Below are positions 24,740 through 37,189 of a stretch of 64,000 bases of DNA, piece by piece (the stretch's first letter is position 1; every line of letters starts with the position of its first letter). The notes beneath the pieces were generated by a model. That model was not told where the DNA came from. It did no database searches and saw only the letters and a list, made by a program, of their open reading frames with translations. Source of the DNA: Chinchilla lanigera (taxonomy: Eukaryota; Chordata; Mammalia; Rodentia; Chinchillidae); NCBI RefSeq assembly GCF_000276665.1, contig NW_004955469.1, positions 9,861,911 to 9,925,910 of the forward strand, in the 5' to 3' direction. A program made the translations under genes and the position numbers.

Positions 24740-25260
24740 ATCTGGGATGAGTTCGTGTTCTCTAAAATCGAAGGATGAATTTTAGGAACAGTGGAGGTTA
24801 AGAGCAGAATATATTTATTGAGGGAAAGAAAGCTTCTATCCAAGAGAGGGACAAGACTCTGTCTTTTCTAGGGACTTTTATAGAACAAAACCATGAGGTG
24901 AGGTGCGTCCAAGGTAGGGGAAAAATGGGCAAAACTATGGTCAGCCAATAAGAATTGTTCAAGTAAAACTGATTAAATTGGGATCAAATGGGGAAGGGAG
25001 TCACGTGGCAAGTGGGCATGAATACAGAACAGGGGTTTTCCTGTAAGGGGTTGGGTCAACCCCTTGAAGCTGACTGCTACCTATTTAGAATATAAATCCC
25101 TGGTGTCCATCCCTAGGGAGGTATGTGGGTGCATTTGTTTAGTCCTTTGTCCTGAGGTCTGGCCCACAGCAAATGCATATCTTTTATGTTTGCTCCTTCG
25201 AGGGCCTGGCCCTGTCTGACTGCTTACAATATTTCTGTCTAACTCAGCTGCCTATACACA
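24740..25260 (-). mobile_element. Possible LTR-type repeat
   Basis: The word order (agagcagaatatatttattg, gactctgtcttttctaggg, ggtcagccaataagaattg) resembles an antisense LTR with an inverted poly(A) signal near 24816. No family assigned. Confidence 0.35.
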
Positions 25261-25299
25261 AGGATCACTCCTATGGTTGTGTTACACAGTTAAATGAAC

Positions 25300-25365
25300 A
25301 GCCCCTAAACATTCTTAGTAAGTGCCTGGCACACAGTTAGCATTTATTGTTACCTAAGAACAATG
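25300..25365 (-). repeat. Possible MIR fragment
   Basis: The words taagtgcctggcacacag and tagcatttattgttac match the inverted 5' part of a MIR or L2 3' end. Confidence 0.4.
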
Positions 25366-25559
25366 TGTGTAATAACGATAAGCCCTTATGTTATTTGATT
25401 TTCTGGGAACTACAGATAGTGTCTTTTGCCTTCACACTTTACAGAATGAAGGTGTTAGCCTCTGCCTTTCCTTGCAGTCTTCTCTTTACCTTTTTACTTT
25501 TGTCTTCTATTACTGTTTTCCTTTTGCATTTTCAAGATTGGTAGCTTATTGTCTGTTCT

Positions 25560-26915
25560 AAATCTATGCTTGTCTTTGTAATGGGTTACCCTGAATAAAG
25601 AACTGAGACTAGAATCCAAATTGGAATTTTAAGAGCCTTTATTAGCTGGGCTGGTGGCTGTCAGTCTGTTCTCCACAAGAGATGCTGAGCAGCCCCGAAC
25701 CGAAGAAAGTTTGAACTTTTACTTGAACTTTTAAGCTTGAAAACCACATCCTGGTTGGCACAGGTGAAAAAAATTTTTTTTGCAAGGGCAGAAAAGCAGA
25801 ACCTATCAGTTCTAGCAAGCAGGTGTTGTAAAGTTCAGTCCAGGTAGGACTCAAATTTGTAATCCTCCTGCCTCAGCCTTCCAAATGCTGAGAATCCAGG
25901 CCTTCCCCATCATACTCAGCTAACTAGCTCAGCTCACTCTATCCCAGGTAAGAATCATGAGTAGGATCGCCTGTGAGAGGCTTATGTTGGGATCATGTTG
26001 CGGCACAGCGGGTAGTGTACTAGAAGGAGCCCTTCTCCACTGACTCAGAGTGTGAGGGAACACTGTTTATATAGCGAAGTCGCAGCCCATACATGCAATT
26101 TCCTGCATTTTGTGGACCTATTTGGGGATATTTGGAGTAGTTTCCGATGAGAGTGGCGTTGTCTGAGGTTGTAGTCATTTGCAGTGGTTGTGAAGCAGTT
26201 CAGCCACTAAGATAGGACCTGGGATAGGTCCTTGTTTGAAGCCAGCTGTGGCCAAGGTAAATGTCTCTGGGAGCAGTAGTGGAGTGCCTAGGACAGACTC
26301 AGCTGTCATAGTGAGAACTCATGCTAAGTAGTGGAAGAAGCAGCAGCCTGATTGACACTTCTTGCTTTTCAGAGGAAGTGGCAGGGCTGAAATCAAGACT
26401 GTCGTTGGTTTTGAGGGGTCTCCAGGAGGGGCAGCGGTACTGATACTGGCCCATTGAGGTTTGTGGATTCCAGGATTAAGGGAGGTGGGCCTTAGTTTCT
26501 CCCTAATCGCTGTGCTGTTGTAATTTTCCAACTGTTCTTTAAAGAAGCTGCAGCAGTGCCTAGAGAGGCTCTGTGCAGGAGAAGGACATTAGGGCTGCCC
26601 ATGGCTCTTGTCAGCTCAGTCTAGAGATTGTGCCAAAGCAACCAGAGGGGTGGCAAGAAGACCCTGGAGCTCAGGTAATTGCCACAGACTTCCGTGGGAG
26701 AGGCAAGGGGAAGAGAGAGACAGTGGGATCATTCCCCCTCTGGCTGTCACAGGGAAAAGGGTCAGACTTTCTATTTTCTCAATATCATCATTATATATTA
26801 CAGACTTAGCTTTTTATAAGTTAAATAAGAAGTGAACATTGTATATACTGAGGCCCTTACACTAAAGTGAGTTAAGGTTCTAGCCCTAAACAGTCACAGT
26901 CAAATAAAAGGGAGA
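25560..26915. other. GC-richer non-coding DNA, possibly LTR-derived in part
   Basis: Sequence around 25590-25860 has an inverted AATAAA (gcctttattagctggg) and LTR-like composition. At about 25855-25925 a short B1-like piece (cctcctgcctcagccttcca) is present. 25930-26560 is more G-rich than its surroundings. None of the 60-80-codon frames here shows a recognisable protein. Confidence 0.35.
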
Positions 26916-26920
26916 GGTAA

Positions 26921-27014
26921 TTGTTTTTTTTTTTTTCTCTGGTACGGGAAACTGAACTCATGACCTTGCGCTTGCCAGACAGGCGCTTTGCTGCTGAGCT
27001 AAATCCCCAGCCCC
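26921..27014 (-). repeat. ID-like SINE
   Basis: Poly(T) and inverted ID body, flanked by the 15-bp direct repeat AGGGAGAGGTAATTG. Confidence 0.92.
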
Positions 27015-27728
27015 AGGGAGAGGTAATTGATCATGGGGGCAGGAGGTTTACTTTATTTAGGAGAGCTTTCTGAAGAATGTTTGTCATATGCTTGAGTTTA
27101 GTGTCAGAACCAGGATGTGATGGGGTTGCAGAGCCAGCGAGAGAGTTTATTCAGCAGAGTAGAGGAAGGTGCTATAATGTATACATTGCTTATAGATTTC
27201 AGAAAGGTGAGGTGTTTAAGGTGCCATTCACCTCTTGCTTTTAAAAAATGAGCCCAGTTCTTAAATTTGTATCTTTTGAGATACTATAGTGCTTCAATAT
27301 GGAGGCCAAGGTATAAACGTCTTCAAATTTTCATGTGGACATTGTTAGTATTTGTTGAAAATGTGATTGACTTACCAAAAATAAATGAAATGAGCTACAT
27401 AAATTAGGAAATATAAATCACTATTCTCTAACCATTGCAAAATTTATGTAAATTTAGAAAATCAAAACAAACCGGCTCTGACTATCTTTACTAGACTGGT
27501 GTTTTGCCTCCCTATTCTCACTGATTTGTTCTTGCTGGTGCTCACAGGTTGCTTTACTTTCCTTTGTTTGTATGGTACTTAGGGCGTGGTCATTTAGAAT
27601 TTCTGTATAATTATAAATTATTTCAAAATTAGTTCAGCTTGTGATAGTTCACAAACATTTTTAGGAGGATTTGAGTCATGATGTGTTGATATTAATAGTA
27701 ATGTAGGACAATTAGGTATATTTATTAA
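27015..27728. other. AT-rich intron-like DNA
   Basis: No feature recognised. Confidence 0.5.
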
Positions 27729-27831
27729 CCTCTTTTTTTTTTTTTTGGTTTTTCTCCGGTACCGGGAACCGTACTCACGACCTTGCGCTTGCCAGGCAGG
27801 CGCTTTTGCCGCTGAGCTAAATCCCCAGCCC
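27729..27831 (-). repeat. Young ID-like SINE
   Basis: Poly(T), GGTTTTTCTCCGGTACCGGG, then the full inverted body. The direct repeat TATTAACCTCT lies on both sides. It is nearly identical to the copies at 32694 and 55220, so this subfamily was recently active. Confidence 0.95.
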
Positions 27832-28220
27832 CTATTAACCTCTATAATCAGTGTAGTTTCATTTTGTGAATAATTTAAAATTCTTGGAATTAAAAAAATT
27901 TATATTATATATAAATTTATTAGCCAGAATTTATTGTATAGAAGAGATCATTCATAGTAATTGTTAAATTACTGTTAATTGTTAATCCATGAATTGTTAA
28001 AAAAATCTATTTTTCCCACTTGGAGAACATAAAAATTTTCCATTGCTTTAAAATTATCTGTTACACTCATTCCTTTTTTGTTTGTTTGCTTTTAAGTTAA
28101 TCTTTTCTTTTATTTAAAAAATTCTTTTAAGGATGAAGACATATGTGTGTTCCTACTCTTATTATAGATTTTTTATAAACAAATGTATTAATAATGTCAT
28201 TGTGGCTAATTATCAGAGAT

Positions 28221-28416
28221 TTGTGATTGAATTTAACCTCCTACAACCAACATAGTATTCATTTTTTCTAGATGAACAAATATAGTTCTTAATAACTCCT
28301 TCTAGCAAATGTAGTTTGATTTATGATTGAATTTAACCTTCTACAACCAATATAATATTCATCTCTTCTAGGTGAACAAATACAATCTCAATAACTCACA
28401 TTTTAACAAATGTAGT
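28221..28416. repeat. Two-copy tandem duplication (about 100 bp unit)
   Basis: 28224-28316 and 28325-28416 share the same word order: gattgaatttaacct, ctacaaccaa, tattcat, tctag, gaacaaata, caaatgtagttt. The copies have diverged by roughly a tenth to a fifth by eye. It does not resemble a known transposon. Confidence 0.75.
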
Positions 28417-28419
28417 TTT

Positions 28420-29470
28420 ATGAAACAAACACATATACTTGCAAAGTTATACAGTTTTATAGTTCTTGGTTGATAACTATCATAGCAAACAAAATCTCTT
28501 TGCCTAGAATGAAACAGTTTTATAGTAAGAGGAAAATGAAGAAGAGTAGATTTAAATTGCACTCTATAGTAGATGATATGTAAATTTTCTTTATTCTTTT
28601 TCTAAGCAAAGCATATTGGCTAACTCACTGTTCAGCAATCTTAGAAGTTTTATGTAAACAATTTTTTTTTAACCTAGTTTTTCATTAAATCCTATTGATA
28701 ACTTGTGGTATGTGATTTAAGCTATAATTTTGACCAAGTCTGAATCAAATTATTTGGGATTTACTATAATTTTATTTTCTATAATTTTATTTTTAAGCTC
28801 AGTGATGTTAGAGGCTGTTTTATTTATTAAATTTTATCTAGCAATGTAGAAATATTCAATGAAATATTTGTGAAAAGTATGGAATGAATGTATGCATGCA
28901 TGGCTTAATCTTAGTGTTAAGATTTTTGTTGGTTATAGTGTTATAAAAAATGTGGTAGTCTGCTACTTGTATCAGCCTTTTGCCAACAGAAATTCAGTCT
29001 TTAGAAATTATTTATTATATAAGGAATTAATAATTTGAACATTGCTCTTAACAATTTAGAAAACTAGAAGGACGTATAGTACTTTTCAGATTTGAGGTGT
29101 GAATGAATTTTGTCTTTATGTATTTTTGTCTTCTGAAAACTAATGAAAATAGCATGTACCTAAAATTTATATTTCAGAATTTCTAATACGTATTTTATGT
29201 AGTAGAAAGCAGTACTTGTATAAATCTGCTTCATCTGTGAAAAAAGGGAACTTTGTGTTGTTAATAACGAGAAGGGGAGGGCGTATTTCTACCTGTGAAT
29301 TTATGAACTGGTCCCTGTAGAACAGCAGTGGTGACATGTTGTGCTGCAGAGGGCTGTTTGTTATCATTGAAAGCTCTAAAAGATTTACTGTCACTACTAT
29401 AAAATAACCCACATTTAAAATTAAATAATTTGGAATAAAAAACCTAGAGGCTTAAAATGTGTTAGAAACA
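28420..29470. other. AT-rich intron-like DNA
   Basis: No repeat or exon recognised. Confidence 0.5.
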
Positions 29471-29680
29471 CAGTGGTACCTTGGTTCACAAACTTAATTT
29501 CTTTTATGGTTTTGGGGAAGGGCTGTGTTTGTGTTTGTGTTTGTGTGGGGAAGATGGACGTGATTGTGTTTGTCACCTGATGGGGAGTTTGTGAAGTAAG
29601 CAGAATTTTGTGGAATGCTTTTATTTGTGAGTCAAATTGTTTGTAAACAGTAGTGTTCATAAACTGGGGTATCACCACAA
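29471..29680. mobile_element. Non-autonomous DNA transposon relic
   Basis: The left end CAGTGGTACCTTGGTTCACA and the right end TGTTCATAAACTGGGGTATCACCAC form imperfect terminal inverted repeats around about 160 bp of G/T-rich interior. This is typical of an old Tigger- or hAT-type MITE. The superfamily is uncertain because the target duplication is not clear. Confidence 0.65.
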
Positions 29681-30007
29681 TTTATTATTTTCACAGCTGT
29701 TTTAATATGAAGAAACAACTGCTGGGGCTAAAGAATTGTCAATTTATATAAGGTACTATTGAAAAATATCGTAGGATTGAGATCTTAATTAAAGTCCTTG
29801 AGTTTCAGTTATAGGAGACATAACTCATACTTAAACAGAAATGGAAACATGAATCTTCCAGTATTAAGAATGATTTGAATAAAATACATATTAAAGTCTA
29901 AGATGATGCTGTTAAAGTAATAAAAATTTACTGGCTACAGTACTTACCTTAGTCATAGTTGATAGCATTTAATTCTAGAAATTTTTGAGGTTTTGTGTGT
30001 GTTTTAG

Positions 30008-30412
30008 TTACTTTTCTTGTTGCTGAAACAAAATACCCAACACCTAACATTAAAGGAGCAATGGTTTATTGTGGCTCACAGTGTGTAGAGGTTTCAGTCC
30101 ATAGCTGGCTGGCTCCAAGGCAGGGTGGCATGGCAGACAGGCATCACAGAGGAGGAACAGTTCATGGTGGGTAGAAAGCAGTAGCAAATAGCACGTGACC
30201 ACATTACCCCTCTTTCTGTACCTTATATTCTATCCAGGCTACCTATCCTTAGGACAGGTAGCACTCATACCCAGGGTGGGACACCATAATCCTAGAATTG
30301 TACCATAAATCCTTAATCTCAGCAGCACATACTCTGGATGCAGCCACCACCAAAAGCCCTACCTATGACTATATGAGGCTTTGGGGAGACATCTAGACAC
30401 AAGCCATAACAG
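30008..30412 (+). repeat. Ancient mammalian interspersed repeat
   Basis: Same family look as 10728-11075 (ttgttgctgaaacaaaatac, tttattgtggctcacagt, ... gacacaagccataac). Followed by a short TG microsatellite at 30415-30432. Confidence 0.6.
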
Positions 30413-30432
30413 CGTGTATGTGTGTGTGTGCA

Positions 30433-31384
30433 CATTTAAATAGGGCAGGGAGTAAGGCTGTTTGGCTCACGATTTTATTTCCAATCTCTAGTACTTGGCA
30501 TTTAGAAAGATTTAAGAAGTGTTTATGGAATTACTGAACCATGTTTTTTCTTTGGATCTGGCAATAATGAGGTTTGTTGAAGAACCGACAGAACTGAATT
30601 CTGCAAGTTCTTTGAATAGCACTGTTTGTGCAACTCTGAAGAAAGATTATGGAAATATTACAAGTTATATTGTCTATGGCCAGTAAGTCAAAGTTGTAAA
30701 ATATAAATTTCTGGGAGAGAGGATCTGATTGGTGGCTTGGGCCAAGTATCCATTTGTGATATATGTAGTCATATGGACAATAGCTCTGAGACATGCAGTA
30801 GCAACCTGGTTTGTAGAAGCCAGTTGTGGTACAGTGTAAACACGACCTGGTGGGTGCCCGGAGAGGTATCCATTACCTTGTTTCAGAAATTCTTTTTAAA
30901 GAGCTTCCAAATAAAGCTGTAGACATTTTCTCTTTAACTGTAGCATTGTTTATCATCTGAGAGGAATGATGAATATTTATCAAAGCCATTTGCAACAGAG
31001 TGAAAAAGACATGCCAAAAAATTATTTTCAATGGTTTTGAAGTTGAAATACTTTTCCTTCAGAAGAAAAAGTTTGAAAAAAATAGATTATGATGTAGATA
31101 ATGTATTCTCTTTCATTTACTCAGAGGTTCAGTATAAAATTAGTTCATTTCTAAGGAGTCAACACTATATTACCAAGTTTAAATATAAAATCAAAGAATA
31201 ATTACAACAAAATGAATAACTACAACAAAATAAAATCAATCTCAGATCTGCTATTTCAGTGGAATGCACTGTTCAATTAAATAGTAGCCATATAAATGTT
31301 AAAATTCTTTTAGACAACTTGCAAATAGAACTTGAGCTAAAGTTCAACTTGATTTTTGATTTGTACCTCTCTGAAGGATTTCGC

Positions 31385-31386
<2 letters not shown>
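30433..31386. other. AT-rich intron-like DNA
   Basis: No repeat or exon recognised. Confidence 0.5.

Positions 31387-31422
<36 letters not shown>
31387..31422. repeat. (TG)n microsatellite
   Basis: About 17 TG units with one TA interruption. Confidence 0.95.
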
Positions 31423-31424
<2 letters not shown>

Positions 31425-31574
31425 AACACCAGCGCTTCTTAGCATCTCAGATTTATTTAATATTTATTTGTTGTTAAGCAATTGGCATTTTTTGTTGAGA
31501 TGACAATATTATCTTAGGAAAAATTTCCTTACTGTTTAAAATAAATAATTGGTTTGGAACATATGAGCTGAGTA

Positions 31575-31670
31575 ATTTTTTTTTTGTTTTTTCTCCGGTA
31601 CCCGGAACCGAACTCATGACCTTGCGCTTGCCAGGGAGGCGCTTTGCCGCTGAGCTAAATCCCCAGCCCC
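31575..31670 (-). repeat. Young ID-like SINE
   Basis: Poly(T) and full inverted body, flanked by the direct repeat AGCTGAGTAAT. Confidence 0.93.
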
Positions 31671-31679
31671 AAGCTGAGT

Positions 31680-32690
31680 AATCTTTATGCGGTGGCCCCC
31701 CCTCTTTCCCTTCAGCCTTTTAGTGGACTAAATCCCGTACCCTGGCATTCAAGGCCAGTGGGTATGACATTCCAGCTCCCAGGCTGTCCCACTTGCAGCT
31801 CACTAATGACAACGTGTGTCAAAAGCTGGCACCACTGATTTGTTCCTTGTGCTTCTCTTAAACTCTCGTTTTCCTGCTTGTGCTTCAATTCACACTGTTT
31901 TGGCTTTTGTAGGACAAACCAAGCAAATAATACCATAGCCTGTGTTGTGCCATATATGTAGTTTTTCATCTGCACTCACAAGTCTGTCACTGTAATGGAT
32001 GTAGTCTCTATTTAGGAAGCTCTATAGGTCGGTATTCTTCTGTCTCCAAGAGCGCTTTAAAGGAAAATAGGACTGAACTATTTTTACTATTATTTGCAGC
32101 AGTTGAGCTCAGTAAGAAGTTAGGTAGTGTGTCCAGCGACTTAGGATTTTGCATCATGCTGAGAGGCATTGTAATTTTCCTTGGTAGCATAGTCCATTTT
32201 ACTTTTATTTTTATCTTTTAAAAAAGATTCATTTACTTAAAGATTATTATTATCTACCATTCAGGGTATTTTTAGAGGCTAATTAGGGAGGCAGGTCACC
32301 TTTGATTTAGTGAATGTTCTAAAAAATGCTCTTTGAAAGCCAAGTAAGAAGTGCTAATTTTCTGGATTAGACTTTATCTCTGCCTTAGATTTTCAGGATT
32401 CTTTTGTATTTATGTTTCAGAATTTTTCTTGTGTTGGAATTTGTGGAATACTAGAAATATCTTGAGTAACAACTGATATTATTTATTTAAATTTTAAAGT
32501 TTAGTTATAGTTAGTTTTGATGCTGATTATAGTTTATTAAGAAGTGACTGACAGCTCCTAATAACTGCTAAACTAACTTGTCGAGTATTTATTTTATAAA
32601 AGTAGGATTACTATACATTATTTAATTTAATTCATATTCTCCTTCATTCCTACTCTATAGTAGGAATTTATATTCTACTCTTCTATCAAT
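31680..32690. other. Non-coding single-copy DNA
   Basis: No repeat recognised. The 87-codon frame at 31712-31975 (-) shows no family resemblance. Confidence 0.5.
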
Positions 32691-32693
32691 TTT

Positions 32694-32793
32694 CTTTTTT
32701 TTTTTTTGGTTTTTCTCCGGTACCGGGAACCGAACTCACGACCTTGCGCTTGCTAGGCAGGCGCTTTTGCCGCTGAGCTAAATCCCCAGCCCC
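32694..32793 (-). repeat. Young ID-like SINE
   Basis: Nearly identical to the copy at 27729. Flanked by the direct repeat CTATCAATTTTCTT. Confidence 0.95.
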
Positions 32794-33812
32794 TCTATCA
32801 ATTTTCTTGTGGTATAATTTACATATAATGTTTCCATTTTGAGTGTAATGCTCTATACATTGTGGCAGCTGTAAATACCTGTATCCAAACCACAGTGAAG
32901 ATACAGAGCATTTCCTTTCCCCCACGTCAATCCTTTCCACTACCATCCTTGTAACTCTTGTGTTACCCTTTCTCTGAAAGTATGAAACCATTTTTGCTAT
33001 TTCAGAACTTCATATAAATGGAATCATACACTATGTGACTTTTGGTATATGGATTCTTTCAGCATGTTTTTGAGATTCATCTTCTTTAGTGCTTGAATCA
33101 TCAGTACTTTGTTTTATTCCTGAATAGTATAACATTGAGTGGGTTTACACAGTTGATTTTTTTCTTATTCATTGGATTGTGTCCAGTTTTTGATGTTATG
33201 AATAAGGTTGCCTTTACATTTTTGTAGATGCCTTTTGTTTTCCTTGGATAAATACCTAGGAATGGTATTACTATGTTGTAAGCTAAGTATTTCTTCTTTA
33301 AGTATGTGATATACTCTTTTCCAATGTAGTTGTATCATTTTACATTTCTACTAACAATCTATGAATGTTCTAGTTATTTTAAGTTTTTGCTAATATTTGG
33401 TATGGTTGATCTAAATTTTGATCATATGTTAGAGTTAAATCTTGATTGTATGTTATTTAACCAATTAAGTGTGGGTCCATTTCTGGACTTTTGTTGTATT
33501 CTCTTGATAAATCTGTCCTTAAGTGAATATAATACTTTCTAATTCTGAGACTTTATAGGAAGTTTTCACATGAGATCATGTAAATCCTACTTCTTTTTGA
33601 AAGCTGTTTTGACTATTTTGAATCCTTGTGTTTCCACAGAAGTTTTAGGGTCATCTTGTCAAATGTTATAAAAATCTTCTGAAATTGAGTTGGATCTGGA
33701 GATCAACTTATGGAGCATTAATATTTTAGTAACATCAAGTCTTTTGATAGATGAAAATGGTAACCTCTCCATTCATTAGGTTGTCTTTAATTTCTTTCAG
33801 CAGTATTTTGTC

Positions 33813-33902
33813 TTTTTTTTTTTTTTTTGGTGTCAGGAATCAAACTCAGGACCTTAGGCATGCCAGGTAGGCACTGTGCCACTGAGCTATATCCCCAGCA
33901 CT
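33813..33902 (-). repeat. ID-like SINE
   Basis: Inverted ID body. The direct repeat TCTTTCAGCAGTATTTT lies on both sides, placing it cleanly inside the old L1. Confidence 0.93.
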
Positions 33903-34519
33903 CTTTCAGCAGTATTTTATAGTTTTCAGTGAACATATTTTATACAAATTACATTAAATTTACTTCTAAATAGTTTGTAATTTTCATTTATAGCACAAAC
34001 TTTTTTTGAAATTTATTTTTCTGATTCTTTGTTGCTAATCTGTTGAACTACAGTTGATTTTGTTATATTGACCATATGCTGCTATGTCCCTAAAAACAAT
34101 CATGTTACTATTTTTCCTTTCTAATGTATATGATGTATATTTCTTATTCTCATTTTATTGCACTGTGAGTCTTCCCTGTACGGTATTGAATAGTAGAAGT
34201 AATATCAGACATCCTTGCTTTATTCCTAATCTTAAGAAGAAGGAGTCAGTCTTTCAAGTATAATTGTCAGTTATAGGGGCCCTTTTATCAGTCTTGAGAA
34301 TGTTCTTGTTTGTTTTAACAAGCTGAGAGTTTTTAAGAATGTTAATATGTTGGCTTTTTTTCCTGTCTCTTATCATATAGTTTATCTCCTTTATTCTGTT
34401 AATATGATGAATAAATTGATTTTCAAAGGTTAAACCAATGTTGTGTTCCGGGGATTAATTCTACTTGATCATTATGTATTATTTATTTTATGTATTGCTG
34501 GATTTGATTTGCTTATGTT

Positions 34520-34723
34520 CTTTTTTTTTCTTCCTTCAGCAACAGTGATTGAACCCAAGGTCTTTGGCAAGGCTACCTCCTCAACCCTTTTTTAATTTTT
34601 AATGTTGGGGCAAGGTCTTGCTAAATCACTCAGTTGCCCAGGCTGGGTTTGAATTTGTGATATTCCGGACTCAGCTTCCCCAAGTGATGAGATTATAGCC
34701 ATGTGTCACCACGTGTGGCTTTT
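34520..34723 (-). repeat. Composite ID-plus-B1 SINE
   Basis: An inverted ID-like part (agtgattgaacccaaggtct) is joined to an inverted 7SL-like monomer (ttgcccaggctgggtttgaa ... cccaagtgatgagattata). Diverged. Confidence 0.65.
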
Positions 34724-34919
34724 ACATATTCTTTTCACATTCATTGTATCTGTAGTGGATTTTGTATTTCTGTATTTGTTTTTTGCTTAGTTTTGTTATC
34801 AGAGTAATGCTGGCTTCATGAAATGAGTTGGGAAGTATTCAATTGTCTGTTTTATGAAAGAGTTTATGACATTTCTTTCTTGAATGTTTGAGGGGATTCA
34901 CCAGTGAAGCCATCTGGAC

Positions 34920-34997
34920 ATGGAGAGAGAGAGAGGAAGAGGGAGAGAGAAAGGGAGAGAGAAAGGGAGGTAGGGAGAGAGAGGGAGAGAGAGAGTA
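34920..34997. repeat. (GA)n/(GGGA)n purine microsatellite
   Basis: Pure purine run of about 78 bases on the plus strand. Confidence 0.95.
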
Positions 34998-35659
34998 TTT
35001 CTTTAACAGATGTAAGGCTAATAGGTATTTAATTATTCTCAAGTGAGTTTCCATAGTCATGTCTTTCAAGAACTTTGCCCATTGCTTCCAAGTTAAATTC
35101 ATTGACTTAATGTCATTTATAATATTCCTTTGTTATGCTTTTACTCTCTGTGTGATCTGTACTTATGTCCCTTTTTTCTTTTTGATATTGGCAAGTTGAT
35201 TCTTTTTCTATCCTTGGTTAGTCTAGCTGGAAGATTAACAATTTTATTGATCTTTGCAAATAACTAGCATTTGATTTTATAGTTTTGGCTCTATTATTAT
35301 TGTTTTATATTTTATTGATTTCTGTTTTTTATTATTTTAGAGAATCTCTGCCTTTTAATTACAGTGTTTTGACTAATTTTAACCTAATTACTACTATGGT
35401 AGAATTGAGGTCTACCAGCTTGATATTACTTTTCATTTGTTACTTCATCTGTTTCTCATTTCTTTTTCTTCTTTTGCTTTCTTTTGGATTAATAAATGTT
35501 TTAGGATTTAATTTTGTTTCCATTCTACACATCTTTGCTTTCATCTTGTGCATGACTGTTCTAGGGTTTTGATTATGTATCTTCTAAGTTTTCATCATCT
35601 ACTTCAAAATGTGTAATAACATACTTAGGTAAGAACCTAAGAATATTATTAGTTAAAAA

Positions 35660-35819
35660 ATCTAAAATGCTCTAATCTGAAACTTCTTGAGTATCTTATT
35701 TTCGCTTATAGTAGGGATCTTCAACTGGTAAAGTCTGTGCAAATACTCTAAAATATGAAAAACTCTGAAATCTCATTGTTGTCCTAACCATTTTGGATAA
35801 GGGATACTCAGTCTGTTAT
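35660..35819. mobile_element. Probable Tigger-type DNA transposon fragment
   Basis: Words such as aaatatgaaaaactctgaaa and the terminal ggataagggatactcagtct match the well-known end (inverted GAGTATCCCTTATCC) of old mammalian Tigger-like elements. Confidence 0.5.
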
Positions 35820-35949
35820 ATATATGTATTTTTTTTCTTCTCCTACCAACCCTGCTCACCCTTATTGTTATATATTTCATATTTTTGTGTGTTATAAATT
35901 GTCTTTAGTGAAGTGCTCAAATCTTTTGCCTCCCCCCTCACTTCACTGC

Positions 35950-36078
35950 TGTTTTGTTTTGTTTGTTTGATAGAAAATTTCCCTCTGTAGTCCAGGCTGG
36001 CCTTGAACTTGTGGCAGTCCTGCTGCCTCTGTCTCCTGAGTGCTAGGATTATAGGTATGTGCCCTTGTGCCTGGCATT
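35950..36078 (-). repeat. B1-type SINE
   Basis: Inverted B1 (gtagtccaggctggccttga ... gtgctaggattataggtat). Diverged. Confidence 0.82.
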
Positions 36079-37012
36079 CTTTAGTATTATGTTTTGAGAA
36101 TTCTTCATAACTTTTGGATATAAATCATTTGTAAGATATATGATTTGCAAGTATTTTCTCTTTGACAGTGCCTTTTCTTTGTATCATCTTAATAAATCTT
36201 GGCCTAACTCAACATCCCAAAGATTTTTGTGCTATGTTTTGTTTTAAATGATTTATAGATTTAGGTTTGACATTTAGGTCTGTGATCCATTTTGAGTCAG
36301 TTTTTGTTTATGAAACTGTTTTATTTGAAATATGGATATTTAAGAGTTCAAATACCATATATTGAAAAGAATGTCCTTTCTCTTCTAAATTGTCCTTGAA
36401 CCATTATAAAAAAATTCATTGCATGTATGTGGGCTCTTTCTGGGCATTCTATTCTGTTCTATCTTTTATTTTACTGCCTTAATATACTCACTAGAAAAAA
36501 TACACTGATTAGAAACTCCAATGTATTACTTTGATCCATATTTTAGGGGAAAAGAATTATGTTTTTCATCATCAAGTATAATGTTGGTTATGTATTTCTC
36601 AGTTTCCCTTTATCAGGTTAAGTTCCGTTCTGTACCTAGTTAGTTGAGAGGCTTTTGTTTTTAGTTTTAAAAATCAGGAATGGTTGTTGGACTTAGGCAA
36701 TACATTCCTTATTAGATATAGAACTGTTCAGATTACAATAGTTGCTTCATATTGAGTGAGTACTGATACTTTGTATTTTTAAAAGAAATTGTCTATTTTA
36801 TCTAGGTTGCAAAATTTATTAGTATAAAAGTTCTTATAATCTTTTATTTAAAAATATGTATAAAATCTATAGTGATGCCCCTTGCCTTTCCTGATCTTTA
36901 TATTTCAGAATGATTCTGTCTTTTACAAGATCATGACACTGCCATACCAGAAAAGAGAGGCCTCCTGTACTTTTTTAGAGTAGATAAAACAGGGATTTAA
37001 AAATTCTAGTCC

Positions 37013-37172
37013 AACCAGGCATGGTGGTGCATGCCCATAATCCCAGCACTTCGGATGCTGAGGCAGGAGGATCACTGTGAGTTTGAGTCCAACCTGTGCT
37101 ACATAGTGAGTTCAAGGCTACCCTCAACTACAGAGTGAGACCCTGTCTCAAAAAAAAAAAAAAAAAAAAAAA
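37013..37172 (+). repeat. B1-type SINE with intact poly(A)
   Basis: Sense B1 with the internal duplicated segment typical of later rodent B1 and about 23 A residues. The direct repeat AAAAATTCTAGTC lies before and after. Confidence 0.93.
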
Positions 37173-37189
37173 GAAAAATTCTAGTCTGG

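Larger units (their letters stand above)
32800..36760 (-). mobile_element. Old antisense L1, 3' region through ORF2
   Basis: Inverted text of an old L1: 3'UTR words (ggaatcatacactatgtgac, gagattcatcttctttagt), then ORF2 in reverse (for example at 34090-35600 and 36080-36500). Broken by SINEs at 33813-33902, 34520-34723 and 35950-36078, a GA microsatellite at 34920 and a DNA-transposon piece near 35700. No coding capacity. Confidence 0.7.

Noticed and set aside
24054..26560. A provirus with internal genes
   Set aside because: Only LTR-like or GC-rich non-coding DNA was seen; no gag, pol or env-like reading frame is present.
28221..28416. CRISPR-like or satellite array
   Set aside because: Only two diverged units with no spacers, in a mammalian genome.
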